In this document: positions 35,002 through 44,203 of the stretch, piece after piece
Position numbering within the stretch: position 1 is the first letter of the stretch
How the letters are laid out: every line of letters begins with the position of its first letter
Origin: Novosphingobium sp. PP1Y
Lineage (GTDB): Bacteria; Pseudomonadota; Alphaproteobacteria; Sphingomonadales; Sphingomonadaceae
Assembly (NCBI RefSeq): GCF_000253255.1
Contig: NC_015580.1
Location: 2,803,001-2,867,000, forward strand
Length of the DNA stretch: 64,000 nt
Direction: 5' to 3'
The notes under the pieces: generated by a model
What the model saw: the letters and a program-made list of their open reading frames with translations, nothing else
What the model was told of the DNA's origin: nothing
Databases searched by the model: none
Program-made: the position numbers and the translations under genes

Positions 35002-36630
35002 TCAGACGAGGCGCGCCTGCTGCAGCGCCGCCGCGATAAATCCCTTGAACAGCGGGTGCGGATCGAACGGCTTGGACTTGAGTTCCGGGTGGAACTGCAC
35101 GCCCACGAACCACGGGTGGTCCGGACGCTCGACAATCTCCGGCAGCAAGCCGTCGGGGGACATGCCCGAGAAGATCAGTCCGTCGCCTTCCAGCGCTTCG
35201 CGATACGAGCCGTTGACTTCGTAGCGGTGGCGGTGACGCTCGCTGATCGTCGTCGAACCGTAGATCGAGGCCACATGGCTGTTGGGCGAAAGCTCCGCCT
35301 GGTAGGCGCCCAGACGCATGGTGCCGCCAAGGTCGCCGCCGGCAGCGCGCTGCTCCAGGCCGTCCTTGCCCATCCACTCGGTAATGATGCCCACTACCGG
35401 CTCGCTCGTCGGGCCGAATTCGGTCGAGCTCGCCTGGGCGATGCCGGCCGAACGCGCGCCTTCGATGCAGGCCATCTGCATGCCAAGGCAAATGCCGAAG
35501 AACGGCACGCCGCGCTCGCGCGCGAAACGGACCGAAGCGATCTTGCCCTCGGTACCGCGTTCGCCGAAGCCACCGGGCACGAGAATGCCGTGCATCGGCT
35601 CAAGCTCGGCCGCGATCTCGGCATCGTCCTTCTCGAACAGCTCGGCGTCGATCCACTTGATGTTGACCTTGACCCGGTTGGCCATGCCGCCGTGAACGAG
35701 CGCCTCGTTGAGCGACTTGTAGGCATCGGGCAGGCCGACGTACTTGCCGACGACGCCGATGGTCACTTCGCCTTCGGGATGTTCGTAGCGGTCGGTCACC
35801 TCGTCCCAGCGCGCCATGTCGGGCGCCGGCGAAGTCAGTCCGAAATGGTGCAGGACTTCGGCATCGAGGCCTTCCCGGTGATACTGCAGCGGCACCGCGT
35901 AGATGTTCGGTGCGTCGAGCGCCGGGATAACGGCTTCGCGGCGCACGTTGCAGAACAGCGCGATCTTGCGGCGCTCGCTTTCGGGCAGTTCGCGGTCGCA
36001 GCGGCACAGCAAGATGTCGGGCTGGATGCCAAGACCGGTCAGTTCGCGCACGGAGTGCTGCGTCGGCTTGGTCTTCAGCTCGCCCGCCGCCGCGATGTAG
36101 GGCACCAGCGTGACGTGGACGAAGCAGCTCTGCTCACGGCCCATCTCGTTGCGCAGCTGGCGCATGGCCTCGACGAAGGGCAGGCCCTCGATGTCGCCGA
36201 CGGTGCCGCCGATTTCGCACAGCACGAAATCGAGGTCGTCGGTATCGGACATTGCGAAGTTCTTGATCGCGTCGGTAACGTGCGGGATGACCTGCACGGT
36301 GGCACCGAGATAGTCGCCGCGGCGCTCCTTGGCGATGATGTCCTGATAGATGCGACCCGAGGTGATGTTGTCGCTCTGACGGGCCGACACGCCGGTGAAG
36401 CGTTCGTAGTGGCCAAGGTCGAGGTCGGTCTCGGCCCCGTCGTCAGTCACGTAGACCTCACCGTGCTGGTAAGGGCTCATCGTGCCCGGATCGACGTTGA
36501 GGTATGGGTCGAACTTGCGGATGCGGACGCGGAAACCGCGTGCCTGCAGGAGAGCCGCGAGGCTCGCTGCCATGAGCCCCTTGCCGAGCGAGGAAACCAC
36601 GCCGCCGGTGATAAAAATATGCCGCGCCAT
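35002..36630 (-). CDS. pyrG: CTP synthase
   Basis: Makes CTP from UTP with glutamine and ATP; 542 residues, the usual length. The synthetase half opens RHIFITGGVVSSLGKGLMAA (P-loop) and includes YLNVDPGTMSPYQHGEVYVT. The glutaminase half contains VPGGFGERGTEGKI, FFGICLGMQMACIEGARSAG with the nucleophile Cys, and GVQFHPELKSKPFDPHPLFK with the His-x-Glu pair. It lies downstream of secG in the same direction. Confidence 0.97.
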   Translation of the reverse strand: MARHIFITGGVVSSLGKGLMAASLAALLQARGFRVRIRKFDPYLNVDPGTMSPYQHGEVYVTDDGAETDLDLGHYERFTGVSARQSDNITSGRIYQDIIAKERRGDYLGATVQVIPHVTDAIKNFAMSDTDDLDFVLCEIGGTVGDIEGLPFVEAMRQLRNEMGREQSCFVHVTLVPYIAAAGELKTKPTQHSVRELTGLGIQPDILLCRCDRELPESERRKIALFCNVRREAVIPALDAPNIYAVPLQYHREGLDAEVLHHFGLTSPAPDMARWDEVTDRYEHPEGEVTIGVVGKYVGLPDAYKSLNEALVHGGMANRVKVNIKWIDAELFEKDDAEIAAELEPMHGILVPGGFGERGTEGKIASVRFARERGVPFFGICLGMQMACIEGARSAGIAQASSTEFGPTSEPVVGIITEWMGKDGLEQRAAGGDLGGTMRLGAYQAELSPNSHVASIYGSTTISERHRHRYEVNGSYREALEGDGLIFSGMSPDGLLPEIVERPDHPWFVGVQFHPELKSKPFDPHPLFKGFIAAALQQARLV

Positions 36631-36760
36631 GGGAGTCGGGCCTTAAATTGCATGGAGGCCCATAGGCAAGCGCCCAGAGCCTGAATCCACAGGTCAATAC
36701 TACATGAAATGCCGCCTGCCACTGCCAGACGGCATTTCGGTTACGGGAAATGCCTCGGAA

Positions 36761-37165
36761 TTACTGCTTGGCAGCACCCGAAAGCGGATCGTCGGCCGGC
36801 GCCTGCTGCGCAGTGCCATCGCCCTGGGCCGGTGCCGCGGCGGGATTCGCCGCGCCGGCAAGAGGATCGGCCGGCTGTGCCGGAGCCGTCGGCGCAGCAG
36901 CGCCGCGCTCAAGCGAAGTGTCGATATCGCGGCCGGTGGTCACATCGACGGCAAGCGCTGCCAGGATGATGCTCAGGACCACGAAGAGAACGGCCAGAAC
37001 CGAAGTCGCGCGGGTCAGGAAGTTGGCTGCGCCGCGCGCGGACATCAGGCCCGAGGGGCTGCCGCCACCGACGCCCAGACCGCCGCCTTCCGACTTCTGC
37101 ATCAGGATCACACCGACAAGCGCCGCTGCAATGAGCGCCTGGAGGACGGTCAGGAAAAGGAACAT
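36761..37165 (-). CDS. secG: Preprotein translocase subunit SecG
   Basis: Small integral membrane part of the SecYEG channel, 134 residues with two membrane helices: FLFLTVLQALIAAALVGVIL and ATSVLAVLFVVLSIILAALA. Between them lies the typical MQKSEGGGLGVGGGSPSGLM loop. The C-terminal tail is extended and Ala/Pro-rich, common in alphaproteobacteria. It lies between tpiA and pyrG, a conserved order. Confidence 0.93.
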   Translation of the reverse strand: MFLFLTVLQALIAAALVGVILMQKSEGGGLGVGGGSPSGLMSARGAANFLTRATSVLAVLFVVLSIILAALAVDVTTGRDIDTSLERGAAAPTAPAQPADPLAGAANPAAAPAQGDGTAQQAPADDPLSGAAKQ

Positions 37166-37240
37166 CTCAGTCTCAGCCTTCTGGGGAGCATCAAGCCCGC
37201 ATCACACGTCGCGCAGATAGGCGCAACGCCTTCGCGGCGC

Positions 37241-37286
37241 AACCCGTCAACGGGTTTTCGCAAGGCCCGGCCATCAATGCCGGGCC
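37241..37286 (-). terminator. Two hairpins downstream of tpiA
   Basis: AACCCG-TCAA-CGGGTT (37241-37256) and GGCCCGGC-N7-GCCGGGCC (37264-37286) are both perfect stems located 18-60 bases after the tpiA stop. Neither has a long T-run on the minus strand. They may separate tpiA from secG in part. Confidence 0.5.
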
Positions 37287-37303
37287 CTGCAGCACTTTAT
37301 CGA

Positions 37304-38062
37304 TCAGTCCGCGTCCAGCGAAGCGGCTGCGCCGACGATCGCGAGGAAGCTCTCGGCGGACAGGCTTGCCCCGCCGACGAGCGCGCCGCCCACTTCGGGC
37401 ACGGCCAGCAGTTCCGCGGCATTGTCGGCCTTTACCGAGCCGCCATAGAGAATGCGCACGTCCGCACCGCCCTCGCCGTAAAGCGCGACGAGCTTTGCGC
37501 GAATCGCCTTGTGCATCGCGGCCACGTCCTCAACCGAAGGCACCCGGCCGGTACCGATGGCCCAGACCGGTTCGTAGGCGACCGAAAGCTTTTCCGGTGC
37601 GCCGTCGACACGCGGGCACGAACCCTCGAGCTGGGCGCCGACGACCGTTTCGGCCTCGCCGGCATCGCGCTGGGATTCGGTTTCACCCACGCACAGGATC
37701 ACGCCGAGACCCGCACCGAGCGCAGCCTCCGCCTTGGCCTTGACGTCAGCATCGCTTTCGCCGTGGAGCGTGCGGCGCTCCGAGTGGCCGACGATGGTGA
37801 AGTCCGCGCCTGCGTCCTTGAGCATCTGCGCCGAGATGTCGCCGGTGAAGGCGCCGCTTTCTTCGGCGTGGCAGTCCTGCCCGCCCACGCCGATGATGGC
37901 CGCTGCGTCGCGCGTGCGATAGATCAGCGTCGCCGGCGGCGCAACCGCGACCTGCACCTTGGGAAAGCGTGCCGCCGCCCGGTCGATCGCGCGCGCCTCG
38001 TTGAGCATCGCGCGCGTGCCGTTCATTTTCCAGTTACCGACGATGTAAGGCAGTCCAGCCAT
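37304..38062 (-). CDS. tpiA: Triosephosphate isomerase
   Basis: Glycolytic enzyme interconverting dihydroxyacetone phosphate and glyceraldehyde 3-phosphate; 252 residues. Landmarks are the substrate Lys in YIVGNWKMNGT, the catalytic His in FTIVGHSERRTLH, the catalytic Glu in SVAYEPVWAIGTGRVPS with the flexible loop, and YGGSVKADNAAELL for phosphate binding. The ATG at 38062 was preferred over a TTG at 38068 (AAGGG upstream). It diverges from the ppiD gene. Confidence 0.97.
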   Translation of the reverse strand: MAGLPYIVGNWKMNGTRAMLNEARAIDRAAARFPKVQVAVAPPATLIYRTRDAAAIIGVGGQDCHAEESGAFTGDISAQMLKDAGADFTIVGHSERRTLHGESDADVKAKAEAALGAGLGVILCVGETESQRDAGEAETVVGAQLEGSCPRVDGAPEKLSVAYEPVWAIGTGRVPSVEDVAAMHKAIRAKLVALYGEGGADVRILYGGSVKADNAAELLAVPEVGGALVGGASLSAESFLAIVGAAASLDAD

Positions 38063-38329
38063 TTCCAACCCTTGATTTCATCAAGTGCGCAGCGCCGCCT
38101 TCGGTCCAGCCAAAGAATCGCCGCTCCGCTTGCGCGGCGCAGCTAGGACAGGCAGACCACCATTGTCAAAACACATGCAGCCTTCGTTCAGGTAAAACTT
38201 TCCTGTGTGTCGCTCAAGCAATCGCATGCGAGTCGGCATTGCAGTAACGCGCAAGCGCCCCTAAAGCCTGCGGCCGTTTCCTGCGAAACCTTCGTTTTCG
38301 CTCAAGTCATCGCTGATCGGCACGGATCC

Positions 38330-40279
38330 ATGCTCACTTTCTTCCGTTCAATGCTCAAATCCAAGATCGGTGCGGCTGTCGCGCTGATCATGCTCGTCGT
38401 TATCGCGCTCGCATTCGCCAGCGGCGATATCGCCGGCCTCAGTTCCTCGGCCGGCCTCGGCGGCGGGACAAAGGTCGCAACCGTGGGCAAGGAAAGTATC
38501 GACGCCCCGCAGCTGACGCAGTCGGCCCGCGCCGCGCTGGAGCGCGTGAAGCGCAATCAGCCCACCGCAACCATGAAACTGATGGTGGCGGAAGGCGGAG
38601 TCGAGCAGGTCCTCGACGATCTCATCGACCGCACAGCGCTCTTCGTCTTCGGCAAGAAGCACGGCGTCGTTGCGGGCGATCGCCTGATCGACAGCGAAAT
38701 CACGCAGATCCCCGGCTTCATGGGCGTTGACGGCAAGTTCAGCCAGGACACCTTCCGCCAGGCGCTCGCGCAGCAGGGCCTGACCGAGAAGGTCCTGCGC
38801 GAGGACATCGCCCAGGGCCTCGTCTCGCAGCAGCTGCTGGTTCCGGCCCAGTATGGCGCGGTGATGTCGAAGGATGCCGCCAGGCGCTATGCCTCGCTGC
38901 TCGGTGAGAGCCGCACCGGCACGATCGCAGCCTTCCCCTCCTCGGCCTTCATGCCCGAGAAGGACCCGACCGACATCGAGATCCAGGCCTTCTACAAGGA
39001 CAACATCAACGAATTCATCCGGCCCGAGCGCCGCGTGATCCGTTACGCGACCTTCGGTGAAGACGCGATCAAGGCTCCCGCCGCGCCGACCGACAAGGAA
39101 ATCGCCGCACGCTACGATGCCAACAAGGCGCAGTACGCCGCGCAGGACAAGCGCCGCATTACCCAGCTGATCGTGCCGACCGAGGCCGCTGCCAAGGCCA
39201 TCGTCGCCGAAGTGAACGGCGGCAAGTCGCTCGAAGCGGCGGCTAAGGAAAAGAGCCTGTCGGCCGCCAGGCTCGAATTCTTCAGCAAGACCGATCTTAG
39301 CGAGCAGTTCTCGCCGGCCGTCGCCGATGCCGTCTTCGCCGCCGATACCGGCAAGCTCGCCGTGCCGCAGAAGAGCCCGCTGGGCTGGCACGTCATCCGC
39401 GTCGAGGAAAAGCAGGAAAAGCCTGCCCGCACCCTTGCCGAAGTGAAGGACGAGCTGGCCAAGCAGATCGAGCAGGAAAAGCGCCGCGCCGCCTTCACCG
39501 ACGAACTCGCCAGCCTCGAGGACAAGTTCGCCGACGGGGCCAACCTGATCGAAGTCGCCAAGTCGCTCGGGATCGAGGTGCAGACCACTGCGCCCATCAC
39601 CGCCGACGGCCAGGTCTATCTCAAGCCCGGCGAAAAGGCGCCCGACGTCATCGCCCCGGTGCTCAAGACCGCCTTCTCGATGGAGGAAGAGCAGCCGCAG
39701 GTCGCCGAAGTCGAACGCGGCAAGACCTTCATGATCTACGACGTCAGCGAGATCGACGCGTCCGCGCCGGCTCCGCTCAAGGAGATCAAGGACGACGTGA
39801 AGGTCGCCTGGTCGATGGACAAGGGCTCGCAGGCCGCCAAGGCCGCCGCGCTCAAGGTCCAGGCCGAGGTCAAGAAGGGCACCGCGCTCGAAAAGGCCAT
39901 GGCGTCGGTCGGCAAGCGCCTGCCGCCGATCCAGCCCGTCACGATGTCGCGTCCCACGTTGACCGCCGCGATCCAGAACGGCCGCCAGGTCCCGGCACCG
40001 ATCTCGCTCATGTTCCACATGGCCGAGAACACGGTGAAGGTGCAGGCCGCCCCGCAGGAACGCGGCTGGTTCGTGGTGGCCCTCAAGAAGATCGACCCCG
40101 CCAAGATCGATTCCGACGATCTGGTCGCCAATACCCAGAAGGAACTCGGCCAGCAGCTCGGCCAGGCCTATGCCGACGCACTCGGCAAGGCGATCCGCAA
40201 GGACGTGGGCGTCACCAAGAATGCCGCCGCGATCAAGGCCGTGCGCGACGAACTCGCCGGCACCGGTTCGGCCCAGTAA
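38330..40279 (+). CDS. ppiD: Peptidyl-prolyl cis-trans isomerase D (SurA/PpiD type)
   Basis: Membrane-anchored periplasmic folding factor of 649 residues. It opens MLTFFRSMLKSKIGAAVALI with one membrane helix (to about residue 33), then a SurA-like chaperone region (NQPTATMKLMVAEGGVEQVL, FMGVDGKFSQDTFRQAL). A parvulin-like PPIase domain sits near the centre (KRRITQLIVPTEAAAKAIVA ... SPLGWHVIRVEEKQE), followed by a C-terminal chaperone region. The ATG at 38330 was chosen because it precedes the membrane helix; an earlier in-frame start would add 41 implausible residues. It lies 18 bases before trpE. Confidence 0.9.
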   Translation: MLTFFRSMLKSKIGAAVALIMLVVIALAFASGDIAGLSSSAGLGGGTKVATVGKESIDAPQLTQSARAALERVKRNQPTATMKLMVAEGGVEQVLDDLIDRTALFVFGKKHGVVAGDRLIDSEITQIPGFMGVDGKFSQDTFRQALAQQGLTEKVLREDIAQGLVSQQLLVPAQYGAVMSKDAARRYASLLGESRTGTIAAFPSSAFMPEKDPTDIEIQAFYKDNINEFIRPERRVIRYATFGEDAIKAPAAPTDKEIAARYDANKAQYAAQDKRRITQLIVPTEAAAKAIVAEVNGGKSLEAAAKEKSLSAARLEFFSKTDLSEQFSPAVADAVFAADTGKLAVPQKSPLGWHVIRVEEKQEKPARTLAEVKDELAKQIEQEKRRAAFTDELASLEDKFADGANLIEVAKSLGIEVQTTAPITADGQVYLKPGEKAPDVIAPVLKTAFSMEEEQPQVAEVERGKTFMIYDVSEIDASAPAPLKEIKDDVKVAWSMDKGSQAAKAAALKVQAEVKKGTALEKAMASVGKRLPPIQPVTMSRPTLTAAIQNGRQVPAPISLMFHMAENTVKVQAAPQERGWFVVALKKIDPAKIDSDDLVANTQKELGQQLGQAYADALGKAIRKDVGVTKNAAAIKAVRDELAGTGSAQ

Positions 40280-40297
40280 GCGCAGGCAGGAACGACG

Positions 40298-41809
40298 ATG
40301 CAGCGCGAAGCGGATAGAGACACGGTCCGGCAGCAACTGGAGCAAGGGCGCCCCGCCCTGCTCTGGCGCAAGCTGGTCGCCGATACCGAGACGCCGGTCG
40401 CGGCGGCCCTGCGGCTGTTCGAGGACGGTCGCGGCGACTTCCTGCTGGAATCGGTGGAAGGCGGCGAAGTGCGCGGGCGCTACAGCCTGATCGGCCTCGA
40501 TCCCGACCTCGTGTTCCGCGCCAGCGGCGCCAGCTGCGAGATCAACCGCAAGTGGCAGTCCGACAAGGACGCCTTCGCGCCCCTGCCCGGCGACAGCCTC
40601 TCCGAACTGCGCAACCTCGTCGAGACCTGCCGCATCGACGTGCCCGCCGAACTGCCCAAGGCGCTCGCCTGCCTCGTCGGCTATTTCGGCTACGAGACCA
40701 TCGGCCTTGTCGAGAAGCTGCCGCGCGCGCCGCAAAGCAGCCTCGACGTGCCCGACATGCTGTTCGTGCGGCCTTCGCTGATCCTCGTGTTCGATCGCCT
40801 CGGCGACGAGCTTTTCTGCGTGGCGCCGGTCTGGCCCGACGCCGGTTCGCCGGATCGCGTGGTCGAAGCCGCCGCGGAGCGCATCGACGAGGCGCTCCGC
40901 CGCCTCTCGGTGCCCGCCACGCTCGCGCCGGCCCGGCCCGACCTGGCAATACCCGAGCCCGCGCCGGTCATGGCGGCCGACGACTACAAGGCGATGGTGC
41001 TCAGGGCCAAGGAGTACATCCAGGCCGGCGACATCTTCCAGGTCGTGCTGGCCCAGCGCTTCACCTGCGAATTCCCGCTGCCGCCGCTTGCGCTCTACCG
41101 CGCGCTGCGCCGGGTGAACCCTTCGCCGTTCCTCTATTTCCTCGACCTGCCCGGCTTTGCGCTGGTCGGATCGAGCCCGGAAATCCTCGTGCGCGTGCGT
41201 GACGGCGAAGTCACGATCCGCCCGATCGCGGGCACCCGCCCGCGCGGCAAGACTCCGGCCGAGGACAAGGCCAACGAAGCAAGCCTGCTGGCCGATCCCA
41301 AGGAACGCGCCGAACACCTCATGCTGCTCGACCTGGGGCGCAACGACGTCGGCCGCGTGGCTGCGGCGGGCACCGTCGAAGTGACCGACAGCTACACGAT
41401 CGAGCGCTACAGCCACGTGATGCACATCGTCTCGAACGTGGTCGGCCGGCTCGACAGCGCCAGGCACGATGCCATCGACGCAGTCTTCGCCGGCTTCCCG
41501 GCCGGCACCGTCTCGGGCGCGCCCAAGGTCCATGCCTGCGAGATCATCGCCGAACTCGAACCCGAAACGCGCGGGGCCTATGCTGGCGGGGTCGGCTATT
41601 TCGCGCCCGACGGTTCGGTCGATTCGTGCATCGTTTTGCGCACCGGCGTGCTCAAGGACGGCGTACTCCACGTCCAGGCGGGCGCGGGCATCGTTGCCGA
41701 CAGCGACCCGGCCTACGAACAGCGCGAATGCGAAGCCAAGTCCGGCGCCCTTTTCGCTGCCGCGCGCGAAGCAGTCCGCGTCGCAGGAGAGCCGGGCTTC
41801 GGGCAGTGA
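40298..41809 (+). CDS. trpE: Anthranilate synthase component I
   Basis: Commits chorismate to tryptophan synthesis; 503 residues. An N-terminal domain with LLESVEGGEVRGRYSLIGLD (the Leu-Leu-Glu-Ser feedback region) precedes the chorismate-binding domain: IQAGDIFQVVLAQRF, RPIAGTRPRGKTPAEDKANE, HLMLLDLGRNDVGRVAAAG and FPAGTVSGAPKVHACEII. All catalytic motifs look intact. Its TGA overlaps the GTG start of the following lipoprotein gene (GTGA), and trpG comes after that. Confidence 0.96.
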   Translation: MQREADRDTVRQQLEQGRPALLWRKLVADTETPVAAALRLFEDGRGDFLLESVEGGEVRGRYSLIGLDPDLVFRASGASCEINRKWQSDKDAFAPLPGDSLSELRNLVETCRIDVPAELPKALACLVGYFGYETIGLVEKLPRAPQSSLDVPDMLFVRPSLILVFDRLGDELFCVAPVWPDAGSPDRVVEAAAERIDEALRRLSVPATLAPARPDLAIPEPAPVMAADDYKAMVLRAKEYIQAGDIFQVVLAQRFTCEFPLPPLALYRALRRVNPSPFLYFLDLPGFALVGSSPEILVRVRDGEVTIRPIAGTRPRGKTPAEDKANEASLLADPKERAEHLMLLDLGRNDVGRVAAAGTVEVTDSYTIERYSHVMHIVSNVVGRLDSARHDAIDAVFAGFPAGTVSGAPKVHACEIIAELEPETRGAYAGGVGYFAPDGSVDSCIVLRTGVLKDGVLHVQAGAGIVADSDPAYEQRECEAKSGALFAAAREAVRVAGEPGFGQ

Positions 41810-42588
41810 CCCGTACGGCGCCCGCCCTGCTGCTGGCGCTGCTGCTCGCCTCCTGTTCCTCGGGCGATGCGAAGCAGGAAGCCGCGGCGCCGCCGCCGCC
41901 GTGCGAGGCCGCCAGCTTCGAGGGCGCATCGCTCACCCATTGCACCGCAGAGCCGGGCCGCCACACCATCCACATGGTCTTGGGACCCAAGGGTGGCGAG
42001 CCCTACCGCAGCCTCTCCCAGCTCGCGGTCGACCGGCCGGAAATGAGCCATGAAGTCGCCTTTGCGATGAACGGCGGCATGTTCGACGAGAAAGGGCAGC
42101 CGATCGGCTACTACGTCGAGGACGGGAATCGCCTGCACACGCTCAACCGCAACGAGGGCTACGGCAACTTCCACCTTCTGCCCAACGGCGTGTTCTATGG
42201 CGATACCGGCGGCCACTGGGCCGTTCGCACCAGCGAGGATTTTGCCCAGAGCGTCTCGCACCGCCCGCAGTTCGGCACCCAGTCGGGGCCGATGCTGGTC
42301 ATCGCCGGAAAGCTGCATCCCCGCATCGCGCCCGACGGCCAGTCGCTCAAGCTGCGCAATGGCGTGGGCGTCGACCGCGAAGGCAACGCGCACTTCGTCA
42401 TTTCCGACGAACCGATCTCCTTCGGCAGGCTCGCCCGCTATTTCCGCGACGCGCTGGACTGCCCCAATGCGCTGTTCCTCGACGGCAGCGTCTCTTCCCT
42501 GTGGGACCCGCACATGGGCCGCGTCGATGGCGGACCTCCGCTCGGCCCCTTGATCGTCGTCGAGAAAAGGGCAAAGGGCAAATCATGA
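41806..42588 (+). CDS. Lipoprotein with a phosphodiester glycosidase (NAGPA/DUF2233) domain
   Basis: Predicted lipoprotein of 260 residues: signal ALLLALLLASCSSGDAKQE with lipobox LASC. The rest matches the phosphodiester glycosidase domain, with VAFAMNGGMFDEKGQPIGYY, PNGVFYGDTGGHWAV, GTQSGPMLVIAGKLHP, NGVGVDREGNAHFVIS and CPNALFLDGSVSSLWDP. In animals this domain uncovers mannose 6-phosphate; in bacteria it is linked to cell wall or polysaccharide substrates. The GTG start overlaps the trpE stop and its stop overlaps the trpG start (ATGA), an odd placement inside a trp gene set. Confidence 0.85.
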   Translation: MTRTAPALLLALLLASCSSGDAKQEAAAPPPPCEAASFEGASLTHCTAEPGRHTIHMVLGPKGGEPYRSLSQLAVDRPEMSHEVAFAMNGGMFDEKGQPIGYYVEDGNRLHTLNRNEGYGNFHLLPNGVFYGDTGGHWAVRTSEDFAQSVSHRPQFGTQSGPMLVIAGKLHPRIAPDGQSLKLRNGVGVDREGNAHFVISDEPISFGRLARYFRDALDCPNALFLDGSVSSLWDPHMGRVDGGPPLGPLIVVEKRAKGKS

Positions 42589-43169
42589 TCCTAGTCATCG
42601 ACAACTACGACAGCTTCACCTGGAACCTCGTCCATTACCTGATGGAGCTGGGGGCAGAGGTCGAAGTCGTGCGCAACGATGCGCTCTCGGCCGGACAGGC
42701 GATTTCGAGCGGGGCGCAGGGCTTCCTCATCTCGCCGGGGCCATGCACCCCGAACGAGGCAGGCATCAGCCTCGACCTCGTCGGTGCGGCGGCCGATACC
42801 GGAAAGCCGCTGCTCGGCGTGTGCCTGGGCCACCAGTCGATCGGCCAGTATTTCGGCGGCAGGGTCGTGCGCGGCGGGCTGATGCACGGCAAGACCTCGC
42901 CGGTGACGCACGACAATACCGGCGTGTTCGAGGGGCTGCCCTCGCCCTTCACCGCGACGCGCTATCACTCTCTGATCGTCGAGGAGATTCCCGAGACGCT
43001 GCTGGTCAACGCCCGCTCCGACGATGGCCACGTCATGGGCTTCCGCCACGCAAGCCTGCCGATCCACGGCGTGCAATTCCACCCGGAAAGCATCGCCACC
43101 GAGCACGGGCACGACATGCTGGCGAACTTCCTGCGCCTGTGCGGCATCGAGACCAGGGCCGTCGCATGA
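42585..43169 (+). CDS. trpG: Anthranilate synthase component II (glutamine amidotransferase)
   Basis: Supplies ammonia from glutamine to TrpE; 194 residues. It opens MILVIDNYDSFTWNLVHYLM. The oxyanion-hole motif is LISPGPCTPNEAG, the nucleophile Cys is in LLGVCLGHQSIGQYFGG, and the His-Glu pair is in GVQFHPESIATEHG. The start overlaps the upstream stop (ATGA) and its own stop overlaps the trpD start (ATGA). It could also serve folate synthesis as PabA, as amphibolic TrpG proteins do. Confidence 0.95.
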   Translation: MILVIDNYDSFTWNLVHYLMELGAEVEVVRNDALSAGQAISSGAQGFLISPGPCTPNEAGISLDLVGAAADTGKPLLGVCLGHQSIGQYFGGRVVRGGLMHGKTSPVTHDNTGVFEGLPSPFTATRYHSLIVEEIPETLLVNARSDDGHVMGFRHASLPIHGVQFHPESIATEHGHDMLANFLRLCGIETRAVA

Positions 43170-44155
43170 CGCTGCCCGATCCCGGCCATCCGATAGAGGA
43201 AGCCGAAGCCGAAGCCGCCTTCGCAGCGATCCTTGACGGCGACGTGCCCGAGGCGGACATCGCCGCGTTTCTCGTCGCACTTTCCGAGCGGGGCGAGAAT
43301 GCCGGCGAGATCGCGGGCGCCGCACGCGCCATGCGGGCACGGATGGTCCCCATCGTCGCCCCCGCCAATGCCATCGACGTATGCGGAACCGGCGGTGACG
43401 GTCATCACACGCTCAACGTCTCGACCGCCGTATCGCTGGTCGTTGCCGCCTGCGGCGTGCCGGTCGCCAAGCACGGCAACCGCGCGGCCAGTTCCAAGGC
43501 GGGCGCCGCCGACACGCTCGAGGCGCTCGGTCTCAATCTCGACCGCGCCGTAGAGACCGCCGAGGCGACACTGGCCGGCCTTGGCATCTGCTTCCTCTTC
43601 GCCGCCCGCCACCACCCGGCGCTTGGGCGGTTGATGCCGCTACGCAAGAAGTTGGGGCGCCGCACGATCTTCAACCTGATGGGCCCGCTTGCCAATCCGG
43701 CGCAGGTCCGCCGCCAGCTCGTGGGCATTGCCCGGCCCGCCTACGTGCCGATCTATGCCGAGGCGATCCTTCGCCTGGGCACCGAGCATTCGCTCGTCGT
43801 CTCCGGCGATGAAGGCCTCGACGAACTCAGCCTTGCAGGCGGCAACGAAGTTGCGGAAGTGACCGGCAGCGAACTGGCCATGCGCCGCGTTTCGCCCGCC
43901 GACGCGGGGCTGCCAGTCGCGCCGGTCGATGCCATTCGCGGCGGCGATCCGCAGTACAACGCCCAGGCCCTGCGCCGCCTGCTCATGGGCGAAGCGGGCG
44001 CCTATCGCGATGCCGTGCTGTTCAACGCGGCCGGTGCGCTTGTTGTCGCCGGTGAAGCAAAGACCTGGCGGGAAGGCGTCGAGGAAGCTGCCGAGGCCAT
44101 CGACAAGGGCCTCGCCAATGCCCTGCTCAACTGCTGGATCGACGCGCTCAAGTAG
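43166..44155 (+). CDS. trpD: Anthranilate phosphoribosyltransferase
   Basis: Transfers phosphoribosyl to anthranilate; 329 residues. The PRPP-binding motif is VCGTGGDGHHTLNVSTAVSL, with VAKHGNRAASSKAGAADTLE and the acceptor region FLFAARHHPALGRLMPLRK. GRRTIFNLMGPLANPAQVRR is typical of TrpD. It starts by ATGA overlap with trpG and is followed 48 bases later by trpC. Confidence 0.96.
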   Translation: MTLPDPGHPIEEAEAEAAFAAILDGDVPEADIAAFLVALSERGENAGEIAGAARAMRARMVPIVAPANAIDVCGTGGDGHHTLNVSTAVSLVVAACGVPVAKHGNRAASSKAGAADTLEALGLNLDRAVETAEATLAGLGICFLFAARHHPALGRLMPLRKKLGRRTIFNLMGPLANPAQVRRQLVGIARPAYVPIYAEAILRLGTEHSLVVSGDEGLDELSLAGGNEVAEVTGSELAMRRVSPADAGLPVAPVDAIRGGDPQYNAQALRRLLMGEAGAYRDAVLFNAAGALVVAGEAKTWREGVEEAAEAIDKGLANALLNCWIDALK

Positions 44156-44203
44156 CGCCGCTTCCCGCCCATACCGAACCGCATCAGGCACCGAAGGCCC
44201 GCC

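Noticed and set aside
38348..41929. A very long open frame (about 1,190 codons) on the minus strand opposite ppiD and trpE
   Set aside because: It is a by-product of high GC and strong third-position bias. The plus strand encodes intact PpiD and TrpE with all motifs, and the antisense product has no recognisable domain.
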